Shown here: positions 27,149 through 35,223 of the stretch, piece by piece
Layout of the letters: every line of letters starts with the position of its first letter
Position numbering within the stretch: the stretch's first letter is position 1
NCBI RefSeq assembly: GCF_900112485.1
Contig: NZ_FOMG01000001.1
Coordinates: forward strand, 248,001-312,000
Reading direction: 5' to 3'
Source of the DNA: Clostridium uliginosum
Lineage (GTDB): Bacteria; Bacillota; Clostridia; Clostridiales; Clostridiaceae
Length of the DNA: 64,000 nucleotides
Position numbers and translations under genes: made by a program
Notes under the pieces: model-generated
The model's database searches: none
What the model saw: the letters and a program-made list of their open reading frames with translations, nothing else
What the model was told of the DNA's origin: nothing

Positions 27149-27670
27149 TTAACCTTGAGTAAAAGTAAATATTGAAGTTATCTTAAGTATATCAAGTAAT
27201 ACCACTACATTTACACAAAGCAAAATTCCACACAAAGTAAATTCTAATTGACTATTTGTTTTTATATGAGCTAAAGAAAATCTCTTTTTACTTATTGGAT
27301 AAAACCATGGTAATCCTCCAACAGTTAAACTATCTAAAAACAAATGTGAAAATATTCCTAGGAATAATCCAAATAGAAAATTTAATCCTAGTTTATTTGT
27401 AACTACACTCATACTTCCTATATACAAAACTAAGTATAGTATTGGTGAATGAAATAACTTTCTATGACCTGCTAATTTATTTATCACCTTAGAAACAGGT
27501 TTAACTCTTTTACCAATATAGCTATTTTTATGATCAATATCAGGTAATAAGCTTCCAATAATTGAGCTTCCTAAAAATATAGCTGTTGGTAATATATTGA
27601 TACTTTGCATTTGAGAAGTGATGTAAAGTCCTGCTAAAATCCCTCCATTTATATGTGTTTTGTAATTCAT
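27149..27670 (-). CDS. YdjM-like metal-dependent hydrolase, membrane protein
   Basis: 173 aa with a DUF457/YdjM pattern: YKTHINGGILAGL at the start, SLLPDIDHKNSYIG (DxDH metal-binding signature), GHRKLFHSPI and FLDSLTVGGLPWFYPI, with five or so hydrophobic segments. Family members are called membrane-bound metal-dependent hydrolases; the substrate is unknown. I take the ATG at 27670 because AGGAGTG is correctly spaced for it and overlaps the upstream GTG. Confidence 0.8.
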   Translation of the reverse strand: MNYKTHINGGILAGLYITSQMQSINILPTAIFLGSSIIGSLLPDIDHKNSYIGKRVKPVSKVINKLAGHRKLFHSPILYLVLYIGSMSVVTNKLGLNFLFGLFLGIFSHLFLDSLTVGGLPWFYPISKKRFSLAHIKTNSQLEFTLCGILLCVNVVVLLDILKITSIFTFTQG

Positions 27671-27703
27671 TTTTAACACTCCTATTTTAGCTCTTTAATG
27701 TTA

Positions 27704-27755
27704 AGGCACATTCAAAAAAACAACAAGTAAGTATGCCAGTATATTTCATGTGCTT
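27704..27755. repeat. Family B MITE-like repeat (B5, short/degenerate)
   Basis: AAGGCACATTCAAAAAAACAAC on the left and TATATTTCATGTGCTTAA on the right. It lies upstream of the YdjM-like gene. Confidence 0.55.
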
Positions 27756-27885
27756 AAATTATTTTTATTTTTAGATAAATTCAGTTTCATCTTATTTTTA
27801 AAAAGCTATTTTCTCTTTCGTTTAATATTAGTCTATTTTGTATTATACTATATATTTACTCTATCACCAAAATTATAATTAGTTA

Positions 27886-27955
27886 AACATATAAAATAAA
27901 ATAATAAGTCAAAGATGATATGTATATTGACTTGTTATTTTTTAATATACCTTAA
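27886..27955. repeat. Family B MITE-like repeat (B6)
   Basis: ACATATAAAATAAAATAATAAG against CTTGTTATTTTTTAATATACC, with GTCAAAGATGATATGTATATTGAC as the core palindrome. It is about 180 bp downstream of B5 in the same gene-free stretch (27671-28100). Confidence 0.65.
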
Positions 27956-27960
27956 ATAAC

Positions 27961-27999
27961 AAAAAAGCATCTAACTTCATTAAAATTAGATGCTTTTTT
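27961..27999. terminator. Bidirectional rho-independent terminator
   Basis: GCATCTAA/TTAGATGC stem flanked by A6 on the left and T6 on the right. It can serve the minus-strand gene ending at 28101. Confidence 0.75.
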
Positions 28000-28100
28000 A
28001 TATGTGGCAATTAAAAATTACTTACTTTATACATTCTTACTCAATCAATAAGTTCCAATTATATATAGAAATTTTGATATTACTTTACACATTAATGTAC

Positions 28101-28331
28101 TTAATCATTTATCATCTTAAGCAGTTCCTTAACAGTCTTTTTAGCTCTATCAGGCAATTTATCTATTGCTTTTTCTTTTTTCTTTTCGTCTTGTATTTGT
28201 GCTATTCTCATTACTTCTTGTTGAAGTCCTTGAATATTATTAAGTTCTGCTATTGCACTATTAAACTTTTTTGCGAATTTTGGATCTTGCATCTTTTGCT
28301 GAACTTTCATTATTAGTTCATACCCAGTCAT
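28101..28331 (-). CDS. Small helical hypothetical protein
   Basis: 76 aa, not recognised. Predicted fully helical and highly charged (MTGYELIMKVQQKMQDP, QIQDEKKKEKAIDKLPDRA, ending TVKELLKMIND). The frame opens 13 codons earlier, but AGGAGG lies just before the ATG at 28331. It has its own terminator downstream and a family B repeat over its upstream edge. A DNA-binding or chaperone-like role could be imagined but is unsupported. Confidence 0.65.
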   Translation of the reverse strand: MTGYELIMKVQQKMQDPKFAKKFNSAIAELNNIQGLQQEVMRIAQIQDEKKKEKAIDKLPDRAKKTVKELLKMIND

Positions 28332-28364
28332 CTTCACAAACCTCCTACAAAGTGATTTTACATA

Positions 28365-28433
28365 ATGCATTTTTTTGAAAATAACTAATCAATATACATA
28401 GCATATTGGATTGTTATTTTTTAAGATGCCTTA
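28365..28433. repeat. Family B MITE-like repeat (B7)
   Basis: ATGCATTTTTTTGAAAATAAC against GTTATTTTTTAAGATGCC, with the core CAATATACATAGCATATTGG. Confidence 0.65.
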
Positions 28434-28489
28434 TAATTTCATAATATTCACTTGTAGTTTAAATGGTACTTATATAAAAAAAAATTATA

Positions 28490-28550
28490 ATGCACATGAA
28501 AGAAAATAATAGATAATGATACTGGTCTATTATTTTCTTTCATGTGTCTA
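28490..28550. repeat. Family B MITE-like repeat (B8)
   Basis: ATGCACATGAAAGAAAATAATAG against CTATTATTTTCTTTCATGTG, near-perfect 20-bp arms around AATGATACTGG. It lies just downstream of the carbonic anhydrase stop and could terminate it. Confidence 0.75.
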
Positions 28551-28565
28551 AAATGAATCTACATT

Positions 28566-29129
28566 TTATTTATCATATCCATCAATAACAACTTCTAATT
28601 TTCCAGTTTCCGGATCTATTATAAGTCCATGAATAAAAACATCTTTAGGCATCAATGGGTGATTTCTTATAATTGCTACACTCTCCTTAACAGAGTCATG
28701 CACACATCCAAATCCATGTAGCCAACTTTTAAGATTAATGCCTGCATATTCAAGGGTTGAAAGTGTATCTTTAGAAATACCTCTTTCAATAATTTTATTA
28801 ATAGTATTTGAGGTATCAATATTACTCATTCCACATGAATGATGACCTATGACCAAAACTTCATTAGCTTCTAGTTCATAAATTGCTACTAAAATACTTC
28901 TCATAATACTTCCAAAAGGATGTGCTACCACAGCTCCTGCATTTTTAATAATTTTAACGTCACCATTTTTTATATTTAAAGCTCGTGGAAGAAGTTCCGT
29001 AAGTCTAGTATCCATACAAGATAATATAACAATCTTTTTAGATGGGTATTTAGATGCTTTGTATTTTTCATATTCTTTATTTTCAACAAAGGTTTTGTTA
29101 TAATCTAATATTTCTTTTAATTTGCTCAT
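28566..29129 (-). CDS. Beta-class carbonic anhydrase
   Basis: 187 aa. The zinc ligands and catalytic dyad of beta-CA are visible: CMDTR (Cys38, Asp40, Arg42) and GHHSCG (His96, Cys99), with NAGA at 63-66. It interconverts CO2 and bicarbonate in the cytosol, useful to an anaerobe with carboxylating steps. I place the start at ATG 29129 because GAGGAG lies seven bases before it and overlaps the alternative upstream ATG. Single gene between repeats A5 and B8. Confidence 0.93.
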   Translation of the reverse strand: MSKLKEILDYNKTFVENKEYEKYKASKYPSKKIVILSCMDTRLTELLPRALNIKNGDVKIIKNAGAVVAHPFGSIMRSILVAIYELEANEVLVIGHHSCGMSNIDTSNTINKIIERGISKDTLSTLEYAGINLKSWLHGFGCVHDSVKESVAIIRNHPLMPKDVFIHGLIIDPETGKLEVVIDGYDK

Positions 29130-29188
29130 ATTTTTTCTCCTCATATTATATAAAAAGATTAGATTTCTCTAAACCTTTTTTTAATTTT

Positions 29189-29411
29189 GGCTATGTTTTA
29201 AGTGAATGTTGATATTGTAATATAAAGCTCATGGACAGTGGAATTCACTTTAAGAACTCTAAAACGAATATTAGTCCTATTAATGCATGCTCCTAATCAA
29301 AGATTATGACAAGCATTAATATTACAAATATTCATTAAGAGTTCTACAAAGCAAATTCCAATGCCAGTTCGCCTTTATATTAAAATATCAACACTATTTT
29401 AAAACATAGCC
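29189..29411. repeat. Family A MITE-like repeat (A5)
   Basis: GGCTATGTTTTAAGTGAATG/TTGATATTGTAATATAAAG against CTTTATATTAAAATATCAAC/ACTATTTTAAAACATAGCC. The inner segments (CATGGACAGTGGAATTCACTTTAAGA, cut here) are the reverse complement of the right half of A2 and A7, so A5 lies in the opposite orientation. Confidence 0.8.
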
Positions 29412-29428
29412 TAAATTTTATTAAGTAT

Positions 29429-29665
29429 AAGACATATTCAAAAAAATAACAAGTCAGTATACTAATATAAAGTGTAAAAATTCTTTTTTTGCAAATACTA
29501 CTTAAAGCATTGTAAAATAAATAACTCTTCAAATATTCTTAGAATTTTTTGAACTAGACAATAAAGTGAATGCAGTTAATACTGCTGTTATTAACTGCAT
29601 TTGCTAACGTAGTATAGTACAAAAAAGATAAAACTATTAACTAGTTATTTATTGGGATATGCCTA
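29429..29665. repeat. Family B-ended element with unusual interior (B9)
   Basis: AAGACATATTCAAAAAAATAAC and AAGTCAGTATACTA on the left; CTAGTTATTTATTGGGATATGCC on the right. The 170-bp interior is not like other B copies but holds its own inverted pair (GTTAATACTGCTGTTATTAAC). It lies just upstream of the cold-shock gene and may be part of its leader. Confidence 0.5.
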
Positions 29666-29694
29666 ATGATAATTAATATAAGGAGTGATTGCTT

Positions 29695-29904
29695 ATGTCT
29701 AGTAGAACCGGTGTAGTTAAATGGTTTAATGAGGAAAAAGGGTTTGGGTTTATATCCTGTGATGAAGGTGATGATGTCTTTGTGCATCACTCACAAATTA
29801 AAGAAGATAGAACTGATAAAGATTTGCACGAAGGTGAAAATGTAACCTTTGATATACAAGAAGGTGAAAAAGGACCTATGGCTACAAATGTGAAAAAATT
29901 ATAG
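29695..29904 (+). CDS. Cold-shock family RNA/DNA-binding protein
   Basis: 69-aa CSD protein: [16 protein letters not shown] (RNP1 KGFGFI) and DVFVHHSQI (RNP2 VFVHH) are complete. It binds single-stranded RNA and DNA and acts as an RNA chaperone. The ATG at 29695 follows AAGGAGTG; a TTG two codons earlier is less likely. It differs from the usual 65-66-aa Csp by a more acidic middle ([11 protein letters not shown]). The transcript ends at the hairpin just downstream. Confidence 0.92.
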   Translation: MSSRTGVVKWFNEEKGFGFISCDEGDDVFVHHSQIKEDRTDKDLHEGENVTFDIQEGEKGPMATNVKKL

Positions 29905-29916
29905 TATCTAAAAAAA

Positions 29917-29960
29917 TAAAATGGAGATAAGCAATTCAATAACTGCTTGTCTCCATTTTA
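29917..29960 (+). terminator. Stem-loop terminator after the cold-shock gene
   Basis: AAAATGGAGATAAGCA pairs with TGCTTGTCTCCATTTT; A-rich before, T-rich after. It probably works in both directions, also for the PBP gene on the other strand. Confidence 0.75.
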
Positions 29961-29967
29961 TATATTG

Positions 29968-29992
29968 CTTTATTTTAAAACCGTGTTGATAT
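29968..29992. repeat. Family A half-copy
   Basis: TTTATTTTAAAACCGTGTTG followed by ATATA: a solo family A terminal repeat, 6 bp from the PBP stop codon. Confidence 0.5.
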
Positions 29993-29997
29993 ACTTA

Positions 29998-32031
29998 CTA
30001 CTTTATTGTTTCCAATGCTTTTTTAACCTTAGGAACTACATAATGACTTCCACCTCTATTTTTAACATCCTCTGCCATTGTTACTACTAGTAAATTATTA
30101 GGTGCTTTATTTGTAGTCATACCTACAAACCATCCAAGTTCAGTTCCTTCTGTATCAGTTTGTGATAATTTTATTTCTGCCGTTCCAGTTTTTCCTGCTA
30201 TTGTTAATCCATCAATATAAGCCTGATGCCCTGTTCCACTTGGATTTTTAACTACTTGAATTAAATCCTGAAGTACTGTATTTTCAGCTTCTTTTGAAAC
30301 AACATTAGCTTTCCATACTTTACTTTTTTCACTTTCTTTATATTCAATATAAGGAGTTAGTATGTTACCTTCATTCTGAAATAAAGTGTATATTGAGGCT
30401 AAATGAACTGGATTTAATAGTATTTCACCTTGTCCATATCCACTATCAGCTAATTGTACATCGGTTTTGAATTGTCCGTCTGTAGCAAATTGCGAATTAT
30501 ATAATCCATATTCAAATGGAATTTTCTCTCCAAAACCAAAACTATTTAACTTATCTTTAAAAATATCTTTTCCGATATCTAATGCAGCTTTTGCAAAATA
30601 TATATTATCTGAGTAAACAAGAGCATTTAAAAGATTAGAATCACCGCCATAAGCGCTTACTCTTGTAACAAAATAATTTCCCCAACTACTATCTTTTTGC
30701 CAACTAAGTCCACTTATATTTTTATTTATATTAGGGTCAATCTTTGCACTGTCAACTCCAATTACTGCAGTAATTGGCTTAAATACAGATCCAGGAGCTA
30801 CATTACTTTGAAATCTATTATATAAAGGTTTATTTATGTCCTCATTTAAGCTCTTCCATTTGTCATCAGATAATCCCATAACAAAATCATTAGGATCATA
30901 CCCCGGAGCACTTACAAGAGCTAAAACCTCACCAGTGTCTGGATTCATTGCAACTGAAGCTCCTTTATCATTTTCTAGCTCTTTATATAACAGACTTTGC
31001 ATATTACTATCAATAGTTAATTTAACATTACTACCATTTTTTACTGCCTTAGATATAATTGAAGTCTTTTTCTTACCATCTTTATCTTGTATGTATATTT
31101 CAACCCCATCTATTCCTCTTAGCTTATTCTCATATATTTTTTCAAGACCAGTTTTGCCGATTACAGAGCTTTTGGTATATTCAGCACCCTTATTCTTTTC
31201 TAATTCTTCAGCATTTATATTTTGCACATATCCTGTTAAATGAGCTGCTTGTACATTTAGTGGATATATCCTTGCATCCTTGTTATTAACCATAATTCCT
31301 GGTATTTCTAAAAGCTTATAAACTCTTTCATCACCGTCTGCTATAACTTTTATAGGGATAAACATATCATTCTTTACATAAGACATGTTTAATTTACTAT
31401 TTATATATTCAACAGAAATCCCTAATATAGTTGCTATTTTCTGAATAGATTTTTCTTTATTATCTCCTAATTTTCCAGGGATGATTCCCACATCTGCTGA
31501 ATTTCCATCAGTTGCTAATGGTATTTGGTTTCTATCTAAGATATCTCCTCTTCTGGCTTTAGTTTCATTTACTTTAACCTTCTCATTATCACCTAATTCA
31601 GGAAATATAACTTTTGAATTCCATTTTATATTATATTTTTTTCCGCTTTCCCTATCCAAACTTATATTATTTGAAAATGATAAATCACCAGCTGAAGTAT
31701 TCATACTTGTTTCATAATCTATTGATGCTTCATTACCTTGTTTTAATACATTCTTAACCTCAATTTTAATATCATTAGCTTGAATACCTTCATATATATT
31801 TTTATTTTTTAAAATAAAATCTTCTTTAGAAATTTTTCCCTTACTTTCATTATCAATCATATCATACATAGCTTCATATTCTTTGCTATTCAATAAATTC
31901 ATGTACTCACTTAATTTATCTTCAGGCTTATTTGCTTTATTATACCTAAAGAGAATTACCATTGATATTATTAGTGGAATAATTATGGCTCCTATTCCCA
32001 TTGCTATATACACCATTTTCTTCTTTTTCAT
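29998..32031 (-). CDS. Class B penicillin-binding protein with MecA_N domain
   Basis: 677-aa transpeptidase that cross-links peptidoglycan outside the membrane. Residues 8-29 are the membrane anchor; about 35-150 an NTF2-like MecA_N domain; 155-330 the PBP dimerisation domain (RRGDILDRNQIPLA); then the transpeptidase with Ser415-x-x-Lys418 (APGSVFKP), SDN (474-476) and KTG (614-616). The layout is that of B. subtilis PbpC/PBP3 and staphylococcal MecA. Such PBPs can be beta-lactam-tolerant, but tolerance cannot be judged from motifs alone. No BlaR/MecR regulators are present. Single gene, divergent from lemA. Confidence 0.9.
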   Translation of the reverse strand: MKKKKMVYIAMGIGAIIIPLIISMVILFRYNKANKPEDKLSEYMNLLNSKEYEAMYDMIDNESKGKISKEDFILKNKNIYEGIQANDIKIEVKNVLKQGNEASIDYETSMNTSAGDLSFSNNISLDRESGKKYNIKWNSKVIFPELGDNEKVKVNETKARRGDILDRNQIPLATDGNSADVGIIPGKLGDNKEKSIQKIATILGISVEYINSKLNMSYVKNDMFIPIKVIADGDERVYKLLEIPGIMVNNKDARIYPLNVQAAHLTGYVQNINAEELEKNKGAEYTKSSVIGKTGLEKIYENKLRGIDGVEIYIQDKDGKKKTSIISKAVKNGSNVKLTIDSNMQSLLYKELENDKGASVAMNPDTGEVLALVSAPGYDPNDFVMGLSDDKWKSLNEDINKPLYNRFQSNVAPGSVFKPITAVIGVDSAKIDPNINKNISGLSWQKDSSWGNYFVTRVSAYGGDSNLLNALVYSDNIYFAKAALDIGKDIFKDKLNSFGFGEKIPFEYGLYNSQFATDGQFKTDVQLADSGYGQGEILLNPVHLASIYTLFQNEGNILTPYIEYKESEKSKVWKANVVSKEAENTVLQDLIQVVKNPSGTGHQAYIDGLTIAGKTGTAEIKLSQTDTEGTELGWFVGMTTNKAPNNLLVVTMAEDVKNRGGSHYVVPKVKKALETIK

Positions 32032-32229
32032 AAAATCATACTCCTTCTTTAAATTACACTCCTTAATTGTATCTCTTTTTTTAATTTATGTCTTTATAAT
32101 TATAACCTGTATAAATTGCTTTTACATTCACATTTTTTAAATTTATATTTAATTATTAAACCATTAATACCTTCATATAATATTTCAATTTCTACACATA
32201 ATAAACAGTATAGAAAGGAGATTAATTTT

Positions 32230-32799
32230 ATGAAGAAAAGCGTGAAAATATTAATAATAACAATTTTAGTTGTACTCCTTATATTTATCCCTATCGTTGG
32301 AAGCTACAATAGTTTAATTTCACTTGAACAGAATGTAAATACCACTCAGTCAAATATTGACACTCAAATGCAAAGAAGATTAGATTTAATTCCTAATCTA
32401 GTTAATACTGTGAAAGGATATGCAACACAAGAAAAATCAATATTTACAGATATAGCTAATGCAAGAAGCAAATTATCTGGTGCCACAAATGTACCTGAAA
32501 AGGCTGATGCAGATAATCAACTTTCTAATTCACTTTCAAGATTATTAGTAATTGTTGAAAGTTATCCTGATTTAAAATCGAATCAGAATTTTAAAGATTT
32601 ATCCATTCAATTAGAAGGAACAGAAAATAGAATTGCAGTAGCTAGGCAAGATTATAATACTTCTGTAACACAATATAACACTAAGAGAAGAAGCTTTCCT
32701 AGTAATATACTAGCCTCATTATTTGATTTTAAAGAAAAACCACTTTATAAAGCAAGTAATGGTGCAAACGAAGTCCCTCCAGTGGATTTTGCTCATTAA
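32230..32799 (+). CDS. lemA: LemA family protein
   Basis: 189 aa. One N-terminal transmembrane segment (VKILIITILVVLLIFIPIVGSYNSL) is followed by a helical domain with the family signatures TTQSNIDTQMQRRLDLIPNL and RRSFPSNILASLFDF. LemA proteins are membrane-anchored with a helical bundle; the molecular role is unclear. GAAAGGAG precedes the ATG at 32230, so longer frames upstream are not used. The next gene starts 2 nt after the stop: the LemA/TPM-domain pair is a common operon. Confidence 0.93.
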   Translation: MKKSVKILIITILVVLLIFIPIVGSYNSLISLEQNVNTTQSNIDTQMQRRLDLIPNLVNTVKGYATQEKSIFTDIANARSKLSGATNVPEKADADNQLSNSLSRLLVIVESYPDLKSNQNFKDLSIQLEGTENRIAVARQDYNTSVTQYNTKRRSFPSNILASLFDFKEKPLYKASNGANEVPPVDFAH

Positions 32800-32801
32800 A
32801 A

Positions 32802-33587
32802 ATGTTTACTAAAAATAAATCTTTAAAGCTATTTCTATCTTCTCTTTTGTTAATAATTTTGATTTTCTCTTTTCCTGTAAATGCTGCCATTGAAGTTCCT
32901 TCACCAACAAACTATAAATATTTAAATGATTATGTTGGTATGATTAGTGATTCAGAAGCAAGCAATATAATATCTATAGGAAAAGAACTAGAAGATAAAA
33001 CAGGTGCACAGGCTGTTGTAGTTGTAATAGACTCAACTAAAGGAATTCCTATTGAAGACTACGCTATAAATCTCTTTAGGAGCTGGGGAATTGGACAAAA
33101 AGGTAAGGATAATGGCCTATTAATTCTTGTAGCTATAAATGATAAAGCATGGAGAGTAGAAGTTGGTCGTGGTCTTGAAGGTGCGATTCCAGATGTGCTA
33201 AGTAATAGGGTTATGACTTCAATTGCAAAACCTAGCTTTATAGAAGGTAACTATGGAAGTGGTATACTTCAATCCTATAGTACACTGTGTGATTATATAG
33301 GTAATGAATATGGAGTTACTTTAGATAAATCCTTAAACATATCACTGCCTAATAATATTTCTAAATCTAATAATAGTAGTTTAATTGTATTAGGTGTTTT
33401 TTTAGTATTATTAATACTAGATTTTATATTTAATAGAGGTAGAATATTTCTTACTCTTTTGCAAATTATTTTTATAAGTAATATATTTGGAAGACATGGT
33501 CCAAGAGGTGGTGGCTCTAGTGGCGGTGGATTTGGTGGGTTTGGTGGCGGTTCTTCTGGTGGAGGAGGTTCATCTGGAAGTTGGTAA
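32802..33587 (+). CDS. TPM-domain protein (YgcG-like), secreted and membrane-anchored
   Basis: 261 aa. Signal peptide at residues 1-28 (LFLSSLLLIILIFSFPVNA), TPM_phosphatase domain about 37-165 (YLNDYVGMISDSEA, AVVVVIDSTKG, WRVEVGRGLEGAIPD), one transmembrane helix near 195-212 and a Gly/Ser-rich tail (GGGFGGFGGGSSGGGG). The TPM domain was described as a phosphatase in plants; in bacteria the LemA/TPM pair is thought to act in envelope homeostasis. The start overlaps the lemA stop region, indicating translational coupling. Confidence 0.9.
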   Translation: MFTKNKSLKLFLSSLLLIILIFSFPVNAAIEVPSPTNYKYLNDYVGMISDSEASNIISIGKELEDKTGAQAVVVVIDSTKGIPIEDYAINLFRSWGIGQKGKDNGLLILVAINDKAWRVEVGRGLEGAIPDVLSNRVMTSIAKPSFIEGNYGSGILQSYSTLCDYIGNEYGVTLDKSLNISLPNNISKSNNSSLIVLGVFLVLLILDFIFNRGRIFLTLLQIIFISNIFGRHGPRGGGSSGGGFGGFGGGSSGGGGSSGSW

Positions 33588-33607
33588 AAAATAGTTTGTG
33601 TTATAAG

Positions 33608-33660
33608 CAATCTCCATTTTGTTATATAAGGCACATTCAAAAATGGAGATTGTTTGTTTT
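33608..33660 (+). terminator. Terminator of the lemA operon
   Basis: CAATCTCCATTTT (33608-33620) pairs with AAAATGGAGATTG (33640-33652), followed by TTTGTTTT. The loop contains AAGGCACATTCAAA, a family B end, so a repeat fragment seems to have been recruited into the terminator. Confidence 0.7.
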
Positions 33661-33928
33661 ATTTATCATGTCTAGGTGAATTACTAACTATCTCAATTGC
33701 TTTTGTAACTTCAATTATTATATCTGTTTCAAATTGTTGATACATTCCACTTAACTTGGTCATTACTATCCCCTTTGTTGTAACCACATAACACGGTTTT
33801 AAATTATTAAGTGCAAGTGCATAAATATCTTTTTGGCACTTATTGCACTTACATACATCACTTTCTTTTAGTAGTTTTTCCATATCATCTTTTACCCATA
33901 TTTCCATATAATTAATAACTTTTTCCAT
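33659..33928 (-). CDS. ComFB family protein
   Basis: 89 aa, like the late competence protein ComFB: MEKVINYMEIWVKDDMEKLL, then VCKCNKCQKDIYALALNNL with cysteines that may bind zinc, LKPCYVV and FETDIIIEVTKAIEIV. I start at the ATG at 33928, which follows AAAGGAAGAAAGGATAG; the longer frame upstream lacks support. No comFA/comFC partners are near, so a role in competence is doubtful. Recent family knowledge links ComFB proteins to cyclic dinucleotide binding in cyanobacteria; whether that holds here is unknown. Confidence 0.82.
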   Translation of the reverse strand: MEKVINYMEIWVKDDMEKLLKESDVCKCNKCQKDIYALALNNLKPCYVVTTKGIVMTKLSGMYQQFETDIIIEVTKAIEIVSNSPRHDK

Positions 33929-34171
33929 AATATAACTATCCTTTCTTCCTTTGTAATTTTTCATAAAACTTTTCATCATGTAGTGCTATTTTCAATATTG
34001 TTTTTTTCTTTCTTTTTGATTTTTCACTATATCAATTGTTTCTAGTAATCATTTGAATATTGTAACTGAATTAGACAAATAATAAATACTATTTTTTATA
34101 TTTCGAAAATAATTTTCTTATATTATAATATTCGTAAATAATACAAGGAACTTTAAAATCACTATATTTAT

Positions 34172-34654
34172 CTATAAATATCCAATGTTGTTTTTATTGT
34201 GCTTTTCCATTTCTAAAAGTTTTTCTTTTATATCCAATCCTCCTGCATAACCAACCAATTTACCATTGGCACCAATAACACGATGGCAAGGAATAAATAT
34301 AAATATTGGATTTTTATTGTTTGCCATACCTACTGCACGACAGGCTTTTATGTTACCAATATTTTTTGCTACATCTTTGTAACTATAAGTTTGGCCATAA
34401 GGAATTTCTTGTAATGCCTTCCATACTTTTTGCTGAAATTCTGTGCCTTGTGGTGCAAGTGGTAAATCAAATACCATCCTTTTTTCATCAAGATATTCTT
34501 GAAGCTCTTGATTTGCTTTTTTTAGCAAGGGCGTTTCAATTATATTTGCACCTTTTAAGACGCTTTCTCCAAAATACATATTAGTAATTGATGTGCCATT
34601 CTCAACAATTGCTATTTTTCCGATCTTTGTTTCATAGTAAAATATATTATTCAT
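34172..34654 (-). CDS. ogt: Methylated-DNA-[protein]-cysteine S-methyltransferase
   Basis: 160 aa, Ogt/AdaB type. The alkyl acceptor cysteine is in FIPCHRVIG, followed by the asparagine/arginine hinge and YAGGLDIKEKLLEMEK. The helix-turn-helix region IPYGQTYSYKDVAKNIG and RAVGMANNKNP is intact. It repairs O6-alkylguanine and O4-alkylthymine by suicide transfer. The ribosome binding site is weak (AAAGAT). Single gene. Confidence 0.93.
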   Translation of the reverse strand: MNNIFYYETKIGKIAIVENGTSITNMYFGESVLKGANIIETPLLKKANQELQEYLDEKRMVFDLPLAPQGTEFQQKVWKALQEIPYGQTYSYKDVAKNIGNIKACRAVGMANNKNPIFIFIPCHRVIGANGKLVGYAGGLDIKEKLLEMEKHNKNNIGYL

Positions 34655-35223
34655 ATTTTATCTTTAGAAAGAGAGCATACTGTAAGTACTAAACTCCCAC
34701 TAAAGTCACCTCCATTCATTGTATACACTTTTTTAAGTCTAACAAGTTATTCTTAATTGCTCATTATTATTTGTGATTTAAAAAATCTTTCTTGAAATTT
34801 TACCAGTTCTTTAATTTGTACTTTACTATACTTATCTATCTCTTTACATAAAGCTAACTAACTTATCTTCAATATCATTTTCTCTTTTTATTATGACTAC
34901 AACATATAGATCATACTTTTCAATAATTCCACACTTTCTTATTTTATTGTCTTTCCTACTGTTCAATATAACATTATAAATTCAATAACCCAAACACTTT
35001 TTATAAGTGTTCATTTATAGTTGTGAGTTTACAAAATATACGACGCATCTTTGGTCTATTATTTTCTTTCATGTGCCTTGTTGAAAGACTGTAACAGATA
35101 TATTAATTAACAGCTTGTATAGAAGTTATCTAAATAGCACATATTACATTTATAAAGTTTATTAGTTATATCAACATTCAATTAAAACATAGCCTATAAT
35201 TTCTATAAATGAGGTGATTATAA
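34655..35223. other. Gene-free stretch with a decayed frame and repeat ends
   Basis: It holds a probable gene remnant on the minus strand (34753-34975), a family B right end (about 35037-35080, CATCTTTGGTCTATTATTTTC then ATGTGCC) and a family A right end (35168-35194, ATATCAACATTCAATTAAAAC). No complete gene was found. The two right ends sit next to each other without left partners, which suggests deletion. Confidence 0.5.
34753..34975 (-). pseudogene. Decayed coding remnant
   Basis: Minus-strand translation gives coding-like segments in two frames: KIRKCGIIEKYDLYVVVII with NDIEDKLVSFM, then a stop, then DKYSKVQIKELVKFQERFF. No start codon or full-length homologue was recognised. One frameshift or small deletion joins the parts. 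Low certainty. Confidence 0.3.

Noticed and set aside
29998-32031. Acquired methicillin-resistance-type mecA cassette
   Set aside because: The domain layout is shared by ordinary chromosomal PBPs of Firmicutes; no recombinase or regulator genes accompany it.
34306-34584. 92-codon plus-strand frame across ogt
   Set aside because: It is fully antisense to ogt, which has the intact PCHRV motif.
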